Assembly: GCA_903959115.1 (NCBI GenBank)
Contig: CAJBVU010000066.1
Coordinates: 1 to 25,806, forward strand
Length of the DNA stretch: 25,806 bases
Direction: 5' to 3'
DNA from: an uncultured Bacteroidota bacterium
Lineage (GTDB): Bacteria > Bacteroidota > Bacteroidia > NS11-12g > UBA955
This document shows positions 1 through 9,294 of the stretch, one piece after another (the first letter of the stretch is position 1; each line of letters starts with the position of its first letter). Position numbers and translations under genes: made by a program. A model generated the notes under the pieces. That model saw only the letters and a program-made list of their open reading frames with translations, made no database searches and had not been told where the DNA came from.

Positions 1-433
1 CGCCCTGTCTAGCTAACTTATAAGCCCTTTGACCATCGACCTTAAGAGCAGAATATAGCGGTGGAATTTGGTCGATTTCGCCTAAAAATTGAGGGATGAT
101 TGCATAAACCATCTCTTCAGTGATATGTCCGGTGGGGAAATGCGCATTGGGCTCCGTTTCCATATCGTAACTGGGTGTTGTTGCGCCTAAAACCAATGTG
201 CCTTCATATTCTTTGTCGGCATCCTGAATGGCTTGAATTCCTTTGGTTTGCTGTTCGGTGCAGATAATTAATAAGCCGCTGGCGAGGGGGTCTAAAGTGC
301 CCGCATGGCCCACTTTTTTCGCTTTGGTGATGTATTTGATTTTTTTCACCGCTTGGAAAGACGACCATCCATGGGGTTTGTTGATAAGGATGATTTCTCC
401 TTTGGCGCGGGCGTTTGGATTGAGATTTTCCAA
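1..433 (-). CDS. truB: tRNA pseudouridine(55) synthase TruB, N-terminal part (runs off the left edge)
   Basis: TruB converts U55 of the tRNA T-loop to pseudouridine in the cytoplasm. The minus-strand frame reads GEIILINKPHGWSSFQAVKK and then GHAGTLDPLASGLL, the family's catalytic loop with the nucleophilic Asp, followed by the conserved Y-E-G-T and LGATTPSYDMETE stretches and PPLYSAVKVDGQRAYKLAR. Only about 144 residues are inside the window; the C-terminal RNA-binding part lies to the left. No in-frame ATG exists. I placed the start at the TTG at 433, because Bacteroidota homologues begin only about 10-15 residues before the IDKP/INKP motif. A TTG at 493 is also in frame and would abut the stop of the upstream gene (499). 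Function is very likely; the start is uncertain. Confidence 0.9.
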   Translation of the reverse strand, partial: MENLNPNARAKGEIILINKPHGWSSFQAVKKIKYITKAKKVGHAGTLDPLASGLLIICTEQQTKGIQAIQDADKEYEGTLVLGATTPSYDMETEPNAHFPTGHITEEMVYAIIPQFLGEIDQIPPLYSALKVDGQRAYKLARQG

Positions 434-498
434 GGGTTGATTTATGGGGTATTCGGTTGACAGTTGAATAAGTGGAGATTCAATAGGGTCCAAAAGGT

Positions 499-2544
499 TT
501 ATTGGACAATGAATTTGAAAGACTGGGAATTCGAAGATGTGAAGCCCCAACTGCCTTTCACGAGTTCTAGTTTTACGATATAAACGCCTTTAGCCAATCC
601 ATGGGTATGGAGCGCATATCGGTGGGTGCCGGGTTCTACGGTTATAGTAAAACGACTGCGATCTTCGGTGGCGCCACTATTTTCCGATAGGCCCGATTCG
701 ATGCCTATGCTTTGGCCATTCAAGTTGAAAACTTGTCCGGTGATAGTAGCTTCCGTATTGACTTGGAATTCGATGTTTAGGTTTTCAGTGGTGGGGACTG
801 GGAATACCCGCATGGTTGAAATGGGATTGTCGGCCACGGTATCTTTGATTTTTACCCGAGCCACATAAGCGCTCATGCTATTGCCTTTGCCCCAAGAGCC
901 AACCAAATAGTAAATGCCTTTTTCGTTGAATTTCGCCTGGATGCCTTCGTAATCGCCCCAGCGCTGTTCTTTGGGTTTGATGAAGGTGTAGTTGATGATC
1001 GATTGCCCCTTTTTTAGGATTTGATAATCGCTGTATTCACCGTATCGATTGATGAAAAATGCGCCTGTTCCGGGGAAGTGTTTGGCGCCGGAATAAACGC
1101 TTGTGACAATCATGGAAGGGTCTTGGGCAGAAAGTTGAGAGGAGGGTGCTTCGCCCGCGGCGGCAACGGCTGGGTATCCAAAGTCAAGGCTATCATTGGT
1201 GAACAGATGCGCTTTGGTCACCGCCCCGCCCTCGTTCCATTTAAAGAGTCCCATCCGAGTATCACCACTTGGCATGGTGATATTATAGATACTGCCATGC
1301 ATAATGTGGGCTTGCATCGTTTTAAAGTTGAGGCAGTTTTGGAAGTAGTGAAGTTGTGTGCCGATGCGAACGCCGCTCAATACCCTGGCATCGTTGGTTC
1401 GAAGTCGGAATGCGGTGTCAGGTTGGAGAGCACTCGATGGGAATCCATATTTCAAAGGACTTTTGAGCACGCCCAATTCGTAGTTGGCTTGTCCGCTTCT
1501 TTGGGTGTTTGTGATTCGATGGACAAAAATAGTGTCGTTTTCTTTGGTGTAGGGCCTAACACTCATAAAGTAGTTGTCGACCCCATCTGGCATCGGTCCA
1601 TTTTGTATCGCGCAGATGCTCCAAATCGAAACGCCATTGTATTTTATATTGTGAAAGAAGTTCTTGCGCATCGTATCGCCTTTGAAACCATCTTCTTTGT
1701 TGAGCTGCCAGATCACGGCTTCTACGAAACCTTCTTCCCAGCTGCTTCCATTGTGCAGGAGGTTGACGGTAAAGAACATGTCTTCTTTGGTTTGCGAAAC
1801 GATGGGGTAGTCGCTCCAAACGGTATCTTGGATGGGCGTGCCAGGGATTTTATATACGTTCCAGGGTTTTGCGGGGTCGTTGGTGGTGGAGAATCCCACG
1901 ATGATAAAGCTATTTTTATTGGTGGTTCCATGCATAAAAACGACGATGTATCGGTCTTTATAGGGGTCGTACATAACTCTCGGATCATAAGTCCGATTCA
2001 TGGTAGGGATGGGGTCTTTTTTGATATTGGGGTTGTTGGCGAAGAAGTCGAGGGTGAAGGCTTTTACGATTTTACCGGTATCGTTATGAACGCGGATTAC
2101 GGTATTCATTACGGAGACAATTTTCCCATCGTTTCCTACGGCGATATGATTGTCGTTGGGGGTTCCGCCGCCAGGCGGAACCTCAACACCGCGTTGTCGT
2201 TCGGTGATGATTGAATTTGGGGGGGTGGGTTTATCATGAATAATTCCACGGTTTTGAACGGGGTTGGAATTAAGGCGAGCGGAGCGAGCCGCATCAATTG
2301 CGCGTCTGAGGTCCTCATTGATTCCTCCAGGCAATGGCATTTCCGCTTCCCCATCCGTGGGCATCATCCATATACTTGGAGACGTGGCGGGGTCAAAAAT
2401 ATGCGAAATCGGTGTTTTGATGTCGCGAATGACATCGCAAGTGCCTCCATTGTTCGGGGAATTCTGGGGTTCTGGTTTGCCTTGCTGGGCCGATGCGGTT
2501 AAGCAAAGAAAAAAAGAAAATACCAGGCTGATTTTGGATTTCAT
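499..2544 (-). CDS. T9SS type A sorting domain-containing secreted protein, passenger of unknown function
   Basis: This is a 681-aa exported protein. It starts with a Sec signal peptide (MKSKISLVFSFFLCLTASAQ). The ATG at 2544 is preferred over one at 2565, because the latter would put seven extra residues ahead of a classic signal peptide. The last ~85 residues form a type A T9SS sorting domain: a proline-rich entry (MRVFPVPTTENLNIEF), a VFNLNGQ turn and a GVYIVKLEL strand near the end. The passenger (about residues 25-590) has repeated Asp/Tyr/Trp-rich strands such as YDPRVMYDPYKDRYIVVF and WSDYPIVSQTKEDMFFTVN, suggestive of a beta-propeller-like extracellular protein, but I recognise no catalytic motif. 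It lies 43 bp downstream of murB on the same strand and just upstream of truB. By family knowledge it should cross the outer membrane by T9SS and be cell-attached or released. Confidence 0.85.
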   Translation of the reverse strand: MKSKISLVFSFFLCLTASAQQGKPEPQNSPNNGGTCDVIRDIKTPISHIFDPATSPSIWMMPTDGEAEMPLPGGINEDLRRAIDAARSARLNSNPVQNRGIIHDKPTPPNSIITERQRGVEVPPGGGTPNDNHIAVGNDGKIVSVMNTVIRVHNDTGKIVKAFTLDFFANNPNIKKDPIPTMNRTYDPRVMYDPYKDRYIVVFMHGTTNKNSFIIVGFSTTNDPAKPWNVYKIPGTPIQDTVWSDYPIVSQTKEDMFFTVNLLHNGSSWEEGFVEAVIWQLNKEDGFKGDTMRKNFFHNIKYNGVSIWSICAIQNGPMPDGVDNYFMSVRPYTKENDTIFVHRITNTQRSGQANYELGVLKSPLKYGFPSSALQPDTAFRLRTNDARVLSGVRIGTQLHYFQNCLNFKTMQAHIMHGSIYNITMPSGDTRMGLFKWNEGGAVTKAHLFTNDSLDFGYPAVAAAGEAPSSQLSAQDPSMIVTSVYSGAKHFPGTGAFFINRYGEYSDYQILKKGQSIINYTFIKPKEQRWGDYEGIQAKFNEKGIYYLVGSWGKGNSMSAYVARVKIKDTVADNPISTMRVFPVPTTENLNIEFQVNTEATITGQVFNLNGQSIGIESGLSENSGATEDRSRFTITVEPGTHRYALHTHGLAKGVYIVKLELVKGSWGFTSSNSQSFKFIVQ

Positions 2545-2587
2545 TGGGTGCAATTTACGGCACAAAGTTCAAACAGCAAATCGGCGC

Positions 2588-3604
2588 TTACCACGCATTG
2601 ACTTCCATTTCTAGGTCGATGCCGAATTTCGATAAAATATCTGCCTGGATTTCATGGGCTAAATCAATCACTTCCTGGCCTGTGCCATTTCCATAGTTCA
2701 CCAAAACCAAGGCTTGTTTGGCATGGACGCCCACATCGCCTCGTCTAAAACCTTTCCATCCCGCTTTTTCGATGAGCCATCCCGCCGGTACCTTTGTAAG
2801 GCCTGTTCCTGCTGGGAAGGTTTTAATCTCTGGGAACTGTAATTGCAGCGCTGGAATGATTTCACTTGAAACCACTGGATTCTTAAAAAAACTTCCGCAG
2901 TTGCCTATTTCCGCAGGGTTTGGCAATTTACTTTCACGGATTTGAATCACCGCTTTTGATATGTCGTGAATTGTAGGTTTCTCAATTCCCCAACCATCCA
3001 AAGTGGCTTGAATGTCGCCGTATTGGGTTTTGATTTCCGCATTTTTACTCAATTTTAATTGCACAGATACGATGAAATACTGCCCTCTTTTTTCGCGTTT
3101 AAAAATACTGTCGCGATAGCCGAATTCGCAGGCTTTTGCATCGAAATGGTGGATTTCTCCGGTGGGTAAATGGAAAGCGGATAGCGAGTGAAAAACATCC
3201 CGTAATTCAACGCCATAAGCTCCGATATTTTGGATGGGTGAAGCGCCAACGGTTCCAGGAATAAGACTTAAATTTTCAATTCCGCCGAGGTTTAGCGATA
3301 ATGCGTGTAATACTGCCCCATGCCAGGGTTCGCCGCCGCCAAATTCAACAATAGCAAATTCATTGGTTTCTTGAATTGTGGTTATTCCTAAAATCTCGTT
3401 TTTGAGGATTATGCCCTTGAAATTCTTGGTGAATGTGATATTGCTTCCCCCACCTAAGATTCCAATATCTGTGCGCGCTAACTGCTTCTCTGCATACAAT
3501 TTGGTCAATTGTTCCAAATTTTTGATGGCTAGGAACTCACTGGTGGAAATGTTGAATCCAAAAGTGTTGCAGTGCAATAGAGATTGATTTGTTTGGATTA
3601 GCAT
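2588..3604 (-). CDS. murB: UDP-N-acetylenolpyruvoylglucosamine reductase MurB (type I)
   Basis: MurB is the FAD/NADPH-dependent enzyme that reduces UDP-GlcNAc-enolpyruvate to UDP-MurNAc in cytoplasmic peptidoglycan precursor synthesis. At 338 aa it matches the ~340-aa type I (E. coli-like) form. Visible motifs, in order: GGGSN FAD-binding loop (residues 51-55), IPGTVGASPIQNIGAYGVEL in the middle, GYRDSIFK, and the catalytic-serine motif NCGSFFKNP in the last third. Near the C-terminus LEMEV carries the expected catalytic Glu. The ATG at 3604 gives a normal N-terminus (NQSLLHCNTFGF). It is divergent from the outer-membrane protein gene at 3696, with 91 bp between them. The T9SS protein gene follows 43 bp downstream and may be co-transcribed. 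Confidence 0.95.
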   Translation of the reverse strand: MLIQTNQSLLHCNTFGFNISTSEFLAIKNLEQLTKLYAEKQLARTDIGILGGGSNITFTKNFKGIILKNEILGITTIQETNEFAIVEFGGGEPWHGAVLHALSLNLGGIENLSLIPGTVGASPIQNIGAYGVELRDVFHSLSAFHLPTGEIHHFDAKACEFGYRDSIFKREKRGQYFIVSVQLKLSKNAEIKTQYGDIQATLDGWGIEKPTIHDISKAVIQIRESKLPNPAEIGNCGSFFKNPVVSSEIIPALQLQFPEIKTFPAGTGLTKVPAGWLIEKAGWKGFRRGDVGVHAKQALVLVNYGNGTGQEVIDLAHEIQADILSKFGIDLEMEVNAW

Positions 3605-3695
3605 GGATTATTAGTATTAAAAATAGGCTAACTATGGCCTATTCCCACATGCAAAGTAAAGGCTGTTGCGTATAATTGCATAACTATACTGAATT

Positions 3696-4865
3696 ATGAA
3701 AAGATTTTTTACGATTATATATGCTTGTGGTGGACTTCTATCGGTTCAAAACTTATCGGCTCAAGGATGTGTCGCGATTCGCGGATTTGGCGGTTGTGGT
3801 GTTGCGGGTGGAACGGGATTGGCTTTGGCTCCCGGACAATGGCAAGTGGGCACCAACTATAGATATTTTAAGTCGTTCCGTCATTTCAAAGGGGATGAAG
3901 AACAGTTTGATCGTTTTGTAAAGCAAAATCAGGTAATCAATTATTCAAATACAGTAGAATTTTCGGCATCCTACGGATTGAACACCCGTTGGCAATTGAA
4001 TATTGGAGTCCCTTTGAGTTACACCGATAGGTCTAGTTATTATGAGCATGGCGGACAAACGCCAACTTTTGCGGGGGTGCGTAAAACTTCCACTTCAGCC
4101 GGTTTGGGTGACGCAAGAATTGGCGCTTCACGTTGGTTGTGGAATCCCGTAAGTCATACAAAAAGGAACTTGTCTTTGGGTGCCGCTCTAAAATTGCCAT
4201 CGGGGAATTGGAATGCGCAAGATAGTTTTTATAATATTTTAGTTAATGATGCTCAAACGGGTTTGTCATCTAGAAAGACTTTGTATCGTCCGGTGGATCA
4301 GAGTATGCAATTGGGTGATGGCGGTTTGGGTTTGATCCTAGACATGCAAGGTTTTTGGGAAGTGAACGAGGGGTTGTACATTTATGGAAATGCCTTCTAT
4401 TTGTTCAACCCAAGAGGCGTGAATGGTACCCTCACAAATCGCAGTGCCACAGTGGCTGGGAAGGTGTATACCAATGAATATATGTGTTCTGTCACCGATC
4501 AATATGCCGCTCGCGTTGGAGTATTGTCGCAAAGTCGTATGCAGGGCTTGTCGTTTTCCTGGGGAGCGCGCCTAGAGGGGATTCCAGTAAAGGATATTAT
4601 CGGTGAAAGTCTAGGTTTCCGCAGGCCAGGTTACATTGTTTCGGCTGAGCCCGGCGTTACGTATATGAAAGGCAAGACAACGTATAATTTGAATGTGCCA
4701 ATTGCGATGTACCGAATGCGCGAACAAAGTGTAACAGATAAACAAATACAGGATGCCTCGGGAATTGCCAGAAATGGCGATGCTGCTTTCGCTGATTATT
4801 TGATCTCCTTTGGTGTTACCTATCGATTGTCGGCCCCTAAAGCCAAAGGCATCCTTTCGCATTAG
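3696..4865 (+). CDS. Putative outer-membrane beta-barrel protein, function unknown
   Basis: The protein is 389 aa with a signal peptide (cleavage expected after NLSAQ). Two Cys residues lie right after it (GCVAIRGFGGCG). The rest is alternating polar/hydrophobic and aromatic-rich strands: WQVGTNYRYFKSF, TRWQLNIGVPLSYTDR, GLGDARIGASRWLW and LISFGVTYRLS near the C-terminus. The GLGD turn and general layout resemble the MetA-pathway/transporter-type barrels (PF13557-like) common in Bacteroidota, but this is a fold-level guess and no substrate can be named. It stands alone between murB (divergent) and the crt operon (117 bp downstream). Whether it is transcribed with crtZ cannot be told; no hairpin terminator is visible after its stop. 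Confidence 0.75.
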   Translation: MKRFFTIIYACGGLLSVQNLSAQGCVAIRGFGGCGVAGGTGLALAPGQWQVGTNYRYFKSFRHFKGDEEQFDRFVKQNQVINYSNTVEFSASYGLNTRWQLNIGVPLSYTDRSSYYEHGGQTPTFAGVRKTSTSAGLGDARIGASRWLWNPVSHTKRNLSLGAALKLPSGNWNAQDSFYNILVNDAQTGLSSRKTLYRPVDQSMQLGDGGLGLILDMQGFWEVNEGLYIYGNAFYLFNPRGVNGTLTNRSATVAGKVYTNEYMCSVTDQYAARVGVLSQSRMQGLSFSWGARLEGIPVKDIIGESLGFRRPGYIVSAEPGVTYMKGKTTYNLNVPIAMYRMREQSVTDKQIQDASGIARNGDAAFADYLISFGVTYRLSAPKAKGILSH

Positions 4866-4982
4866 TCGGTATTAGATCGGTTAGTGGGGTGGAATGATAA
4901 ATATGAGTAATTATATATAAAAATTTCTAAATCAGTTAAAACCTTTCTAGTGTAGAAGTGTTAGATTTAAACCTTTAAAATT

Positions 4983-5429
4983 ATGTTCGAATTATTCATT
5001 GTCCTTCTATTTTTCTTCCTCATGGAATTCGTGGCTTGGTTTTCCCACAAATACATGATGCATGGTTTTATGTGGGTTTGGCATGAAAGTCATCATAAAC
5101 CTAGAAAAGGCAGGTTTGAACTCAATGATTTATTTGGATTTATGTTTGCTTTGCCCTCTGCTTTATTAATTATTTTGGGCGCTGCAGATTACGATTGGAG
5201 ATTTTTTGCGGGGCTGGGAATTGCTTTATACGGTGTCGCTTATTTTTTGGTTCACGATGTTTTTGTACATCAACGTGTAAAATGGTTGCGCGGTGCGCGA
5301 TTGAGATATTTTAAGGCAATGCGACAAACACATCATTTGCATCATGCAGTGCATACCAAAGAAGGTGCGGAAGCCTTTGGATTTCTATTTGTTCCAAAAA
5401 GATATTTAACGAAATACGGACGTGACTAA
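4983..5429 (+). CDS. crtZ: Beta-carotene 3-hydroxylase CrtZ
   Basis: CrtZ is a membrane di-iron hydroxylase that adds 3-OH groups to beta-ionone rings (beta-carotene to zeaxanthin). At 148 aa it is the short bacterial form. All four histidine clusters are present: HKYMMH (residues 22-27), HESHH (34-38), HDVFVH (91-96) and HHLHH (117-121). Hydrophobic segments lie at about residues 3-20 and 52-90. It is the first gene of a plus-strand operon: its stop (5427-5429) overlaps the GTG start of crtI by 8 bp. The 117 bp upstream are AT-rich and contain TAGATTTA (4962-4969), one base off the TAnnTTTG consensus, but no convincing -33 box. Confidence 0.93.
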   Translation: MFELFIVLLFFFLMEFVAWFSHKYMMHGFMWVWHESHHKPRKGRFELNDLFGFMFALPSALLIILGAADYDWRFFAGLGIALYGVAYFLVHDVFVHQRVKWLRGARLRYFKAMRQTHHLHHAVHTKEGAEAFGFLFVPKRYLTKYGRD

Positions 5430-6894
5430 GTCAGTAACTATTGTTGGGGCTGGTCTCGGTGGCTTGTCAACAGCACTTCGATTGAGCTATAAAGGCTATC
5501 AAGTAACCATTATAGAGAAGCAGGCATTGCCGGGCGGACGTTTGCATGTGTTAAAAAAAGACGGTTTCACCTTTGATGTAGGACCTTCATTCTTTTCGAT
5601 GAGTTATGAATTCAAAGAACTGTTTGATTCTATCGGCGAGCCGATTCCATTTGAGCTAAATGAGTTGAATCCGCTATATACGGTGAACATGGCGGGAAGC
5701 GATCGCGTGTTTCAGATCTACAAAGATTTGGACAAACTGGCCAATGAATTTAGAGGGATAGAAGACAATTTCGAGGTGAAGGTGAGAGGTTATTTGAAAG
5801 GGGCGAAGGAAATTTTTCACGATACCGAATATAAAATAATCAAGCGAAATTTCGACAATATTGTGTCCTATGCTTTGAGTATGGCAACGGTGCCGATGAA
5901 ACATTTGCCGAAGATGTTTAGGACTTTTTGGGAGGAATTGGAGCGACATTTTGAAAGCGAAGAAGTTAAGATCATATTCTCATTGGTAGCTTTCTTTTTG
6001 GGAGCGACGCCCTTTAATACGCCAAGTGTTTACAATCTTCTAAACTACACAGAACTTGAGCATGATGGGTATTGGAATGTGAAGGGTGGGATGTACAAAA
6101 TTGTGGAAGGAATCATGGGCTTGCTCGAGAAGAAGGGTGTGAAAATGATCTACAACACTGAAATTATGTCTGTTCAGCATGAAGGAGGTAAAATGGTTTC
6201 GGTAACCAGTGCCGCGGGAGATGTATACATGTCGGACCTATTTGTCATCAACGCAGATGCTGCCTGGTTTCGAGGCAAATTTTTGCATCGTACAAAATAT
6301 ACAGAAGCGAAACTTGATAAAATGGAATGGACATTGGCGCCATTTACCATTTACTTGGGTGTAAAAGGAATAATTCCAGGCATTCATCACCACAATTATT
6401 TCTTGGGCGATAATTTTAGGGCCTATGCCGACACGATTTTCAGAAGCACTGTAGCTCCTGACAAACCCTACTATTATGTAAATGTGGCAAGCAAAAGCAA
6501 CCCTGATTGTGCACCGGAGGGTTGTGAGAATTTATTCATTCTTTGTCCGGTTCCAGATTTGCGGGTGAAGCCGGATTGGAGCGATGCCAATAAATTGGTA
6601 GATGAGATTATTGAAGATTTAGGGAAACGCGTAAATTTTGATATCAAAAACAATATTCTCACGCAGGTTGTTTATACTCCCAACGAGTGGCAGAAAATGT
6701 TCAACTTGTACAAGGGTAGTGGTTTGGGGTTGGCGCATGGTTTAAACCAAATTGGTGCGTTAAGGCCGGCAAACAAAGATGAAAAACTCAATAATGTTTA
6801 TTATGTTGGAGCCAGTACTCACCCTGGAACAGGGTTACCCATTGTTGTCATTGGGTCTCGTTTGGTAACAGAAAGGATTGAAAATGAGCATTAA
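5422..6894 (+). CDS. crtI: Phytoene desaturase CrtI
   Basis: CrtI is an FAD-dependent, membrane-associated desaturase that normally takes phytoene to lycopene in four steps. The 490-aa protein begins with a dinucleotide-binding motif (IVGAGLGGLS, residues 7-16), followed by the E-K and PGGR loop and FDVGPSFFSM. Near the C-terminus it has the family signature VYYVGASTHPGTGLPIVV (about residues 459-476). The start is a GTG at 5422 inside the end of crtZ; it gives the flavin fold almost at residue 1, and the 8-bp overlap suggests translational coupling. Related desaturases such as CrtD or CrtN have the same fold, so the number of desaturation steps is inferred from its position beside crtB and crtZ. 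Confidence 0.93.
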   Translation: MTKSVTIVGAGLGGLSTALRLSYKGYQVTIIEKQALPGGRLHVLKKDGFTFDVGPSFFSMSYEFKELFDSIGEPIPFELNELNPLYTVNMAGSDRVFQIYKDLDKLANEFRGIEDNFEVKVRGYLKGAKEIFHDTEYKIIKRNFDNIVSYALSMATVPMKHLPKMFRTFWEELERHFESEEVKIIFSLVAFFLGATPFNTPSVYNLLNYTELEHDGYWNVKGGMYKIVEGIMGLLEKKGVKMIYNTEIMSVQHEGGKMVSVTSAAGDVYMSDLFVINADAAWFRGKFLHRTKYTEAKLDKMEWTLAPFTIYLGVKGIIPGIHHHNYFLGDNFRAYADTIFRSTVAPDKPYYYVNVASKSNPDCAPEGCENLFILCPVPDLRVKPDWSDANKLVDEIIEDLGKRVNFDIKNNILTQVVYTPNEWQKMFNLYKGSGLGLAHGLNQIGALRPANKDEKLNNVYYVGASTHPGTGLPIVVIGSRLVTERIENEH

Positions 6895-7723
6895 GCTATT
6901 TGATGAAACCTCTATCGCGATGAGTCGCAGATTGGCGCTGAATTACAGTACCAGTTTCTCGTTGGGTATCAGGTTGTTGTCAAAAGAATGTAGGTGGGCT
7001 ATTTTTTCCATTTACGGTTTGGTGCGCGTAGCGGATGAAATCGTTGATACATTCCACGGTTACAATAAAGAACAGATGCTGATGGAATTTAAAAGTCAAA
7101 CCTATCAAGCAATGGAAGTGGGGATTAGTACCAACCCAGTGTTGCATGCGTTTCAATTGGCGGCAAATCAATATGGCGTTGGGAAGGAACTTATTGAACC
7201 ATTCTTTAATTCAATGGAAGAGGATTTGGATACGAATTCTCACAATGCCCAGAGTTATTCAGAATATATTTATGGAAGCGCCGAGGTAGTTGGATTGATG
7301 TGTTTGAAGGTTTTTTGTAACGGCAACGAAGAGCAATACAATCATTTGGTGCCTTTTGCAAGAAGTTTGGGCGCGGCGTTTCAAAAGGTCAATTTCTTGC
7401 GGGATATCCGTTCAGATGTGGAAGAGCGCGGTAGAGTTTATTTCCCTGGGGTTGATTTTAATCAATTCTCCGATTCGGACAAATATGAAATCATCCAGGA
7501 TGTAAAAAATGACTTTGCCCACGCTTATAAAGGCATCGTTCAGCTTCCCGTGGGTTGCAGATTAGGCGTTTATACGGCCTATATTTATTATTTGAAACTG
7601 CTCGAAAAAATTGAGCGTACTACCGCGGTCGATATACTAGAAAGTCGCGTCCGCATTCCAAATACTCAGAAAATCGCTTTGTTGGCGCAGAGTTTTGTGA
7701 AAGAAAAGTGGATGGGTGTTTAA
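6884..7723 (+). CDS. crtB: Phytoene synthase CrtB
   Basis: CrtB condenses two geranylgeranyl diphosphates into phytoene, the committed step of C40 carotenoid synthesis. Both Mg-diphosphate-binding Asp motifs are present: DEIVD (residues 51-55) and DIRSD (174-178), the latter inside the squalene/phytoene synthase signature QKVNFLRDIRSDVEERGRVYFP region. I chose the ATG at 6884 (279 aa) over a TTG six bases earlier. A GAAAGG at 6871-6876 sits at Shine-Dalgarno distance, and the start overlaps crtI by 11 bp. The gene is last in the crtZIB operon. Its stop codon (7721-7723) shares two bases with the stop of the convergent radA. Confidence 0.95.
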   Translation: MSIKLFDETSIAMSRRLALNYSTSFSLGIRLLSKECRWAIFSIYGLVRVADEIVDTFHGYNKEQMLMEFKSQTYQAMEVGISTNPVLHAFQLAANQYGVGKELIEPFFNSMEEDLDTNSHNAQSYSEYIYGSAEVVGLMCLKVFCNGNEEQYNHLVPFARSLGAAFQKVNFLRDIRSDVEERGRVYFPGVDFNQFSDSDKYEIIQDVKNDFAHAYKGIVQLPVGCRLGVYTAYIYYLKLLEKIERTTAVDILESRVRIPNTQKIALLAQSFVKEKWMGV

Positions 7724-9075
7724 CTGAATAACCAACCAAATACCTCGTCGATTCGTCCAAAGGAGTGCACTTTGATTTTACCTGTATGTTCTTGGTTGAA
7801 TTTGTTGTATTTGGAAATCACGATATCTGTAAATCCTAGTTTTTCTGCTTCTGCGATGCGTTGCTCTACGCGTTGAACGGCACGAACTTCGCCACTAAGT
7901 CCAACTTCTGCTGAGAATACGCATTTGGGTGGAAGGGGTTCGGAGTAGAAACTGCTCATTATTGCCGCCATCAAACTCAAGTCCAATGCTGGATCTTCCA
8001 GTCTGAGGCCACCGGCGAGATTGACAAAAACATCTTGCTGACCCAATTTAAATCCGCATCGTTTTTCCAATACTGCAAGTAGCATGTTTAGCCGGCGGAG
8101 ATCGTAGCCTGTGGCAGATCGCTGTGGCGTTCCGTATACTGCCGTACTAACCAAGGCTTGGGTTTCTAAAAGTAAAGGCCTAACTCCCTCAAGTACGGCG
8201 GCAATGCCAATACCTGAGAGAACTTCTTCGCGTTGGGCAAGCCAAATTTCTGATGGGTTTTTAACGCCTTTCAATCCAGCGCCATGCATCTCGTAAATGC
8301 CCAGTTCTTGCGTGCTTCCAAATCGGTTTTTTAATGTTCTGATGATTCGATATGCATGATGCCTGTCGCCCTCAAATTGCAAAACGGTATCCACCATGTG
8401 TTCCAATATCTTTGGCCCAGCCAAGTTGCCATCTTTGGTGATATGTCCAACTAAGAAAACGGGGACGTCATTTTCTTTGGCAAATTGTAATAATTGGCCT
8501 GCGCATTCTCTGATTTGCGATACACTTCCCGGAGTGGCATCAAGCTGATCGCTGTATAGCGTTTGAATTGAATCGATGATTAAAAGCTCGGGTTGGTCTT
8601 TTGTGAGTACATCTTTGATGTTTTCCAGCAATGTTTCTGTCAGGATCTCACAGGTGCTATCCCCAAAGCCAAGTCGTTCCGCCCTCAGTTTAATTTGCGT
8701 TTCACTCTCTTCCCCAGAAACATATAAAGTTTTGGCGGTGGTTTGCAGGGCGATTTGCAATAATAACGTACTCTTTCCGATGCCTGGTTCTCCGCCAAGA
8801 AGCACGACGGCTCCAGCAACAAGTCCGCCACCTAATACCAAATTGAGTTCGTCGTCGGGTAGTATTAATCTCTCACTTTGGTTGGCTTGGATTTGATTTA
8901 ATGGTTTGGGTTCGGCAATTTTCCGACCACTTTTCTTCCATGCGGTGGTTTGTTTTGTGGGTTTGATTTCCTCAATAAATGTATTCCATTCACTGCAGCC
9001 AGGGCACTTCCCGATCCACTTGGGGCTTTCGAATCCACAGGATTTGCAAAAAAATGTAGTTTTGGCTTTTGTCAT
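7720..9075 (-). CDS. radA: DNA repair protein RadA (Sms)
   Basis: RadA is a RecA-like ATPase that drives branch migration during recombinational repair. The 451-aa protein has the full family layout. The N-terminal zinc finger has Cys at residues 10, 13, 24 and 27. The Walker A motif is GEPGIGKST (95-103). A Walker B-type stretch LLIIDSIQTLYSD and the RadA-specific KNRFGS motif follow, and a Lon-protease-like C-terminal domain begins around residue 280. No truncation is visible. It is convergent with crtB with no spacer, and its start is 234 bp from the divergent NifU-family gene. That spacer (9076-9309) shows no further gene. Confidence 0.96.
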   Translation of the reverse strand: MTKAKTTFFCKSCGFESPKWIGKCPGCSEWNTFIEEIKPTKQTTAWKKSGRKIAEPKPLNQIQANQSERLILPDDELNLVLGGGLVAGAVVLLGGEPGIGKSTLLLQIALQTTAKTLYVSGEESETQIKLRAERLGFGDSTCEILTETLLENIKDVLTKDQPELLIIDSIQTLYSDQLDATPGSVSQIRECAGQLLQFAKENDVPVFLVGHITKDGNLAGPKILEHMVDTVLQFEGDRHHAYRIIRTLKNRFGSTQELGIYEMHGAGLKGVKNPSEIWLAQREEVLSGIGIAAVLEGVRPLLLETQALVSTAVYGTPQRSATGYDLRRLNMLLAVLEKRCGFKLGQQDVFVNLAGGLRLEDPALDLSLMAAIMSSFYSEPLPPKCVFSAEVGLSGEVRAVQRVEQRIAEAEKLGFTDIVISKYNKFNQEHTGKIKVHSFGRIDEVFGWLFS

Positions 9076-9294
9076 GATGGTTTTATACTGAGTTTTAACG
9101 CGTTTAATTGTGAAAAACGGAAGTATACAAAGATGCTAAACTGCGGGGACGCATCAAACAGAAAACCCAATAAACTATCAACAATTCGCAGCCGGAGATT
9201 AGACTTAGATTGCTGTGAATGTGATTCAACCGTCATTTGAGTTTGGGTTTTAGAAACAATCTAAATAAGCATGGTAAATCGTTGAAAGTTTCGT

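Noticed and set aside
1021..2214. A 397-codon plus-strand open frame
   Set aside because: It lies wholly antisense to the T9SS protein, which has a signal peptide and sorting domain. The antisense product has no recognisable domain and looks like a codon-bias shadow.
2264..2614. A 116-codon plus-strand open frame over the T9SS start and murB end
   Set aside because: It spans two well-supported minus-strand genes and their spacer and has no family features.
8950..9240. A 96-codon plus-strand open frame covering the radA start and the radA-Nfu spacer
   Set aside because: Its first half is antisense to the RadA zinc finger and the rest shows no motif, so the spacer was left without a gene.
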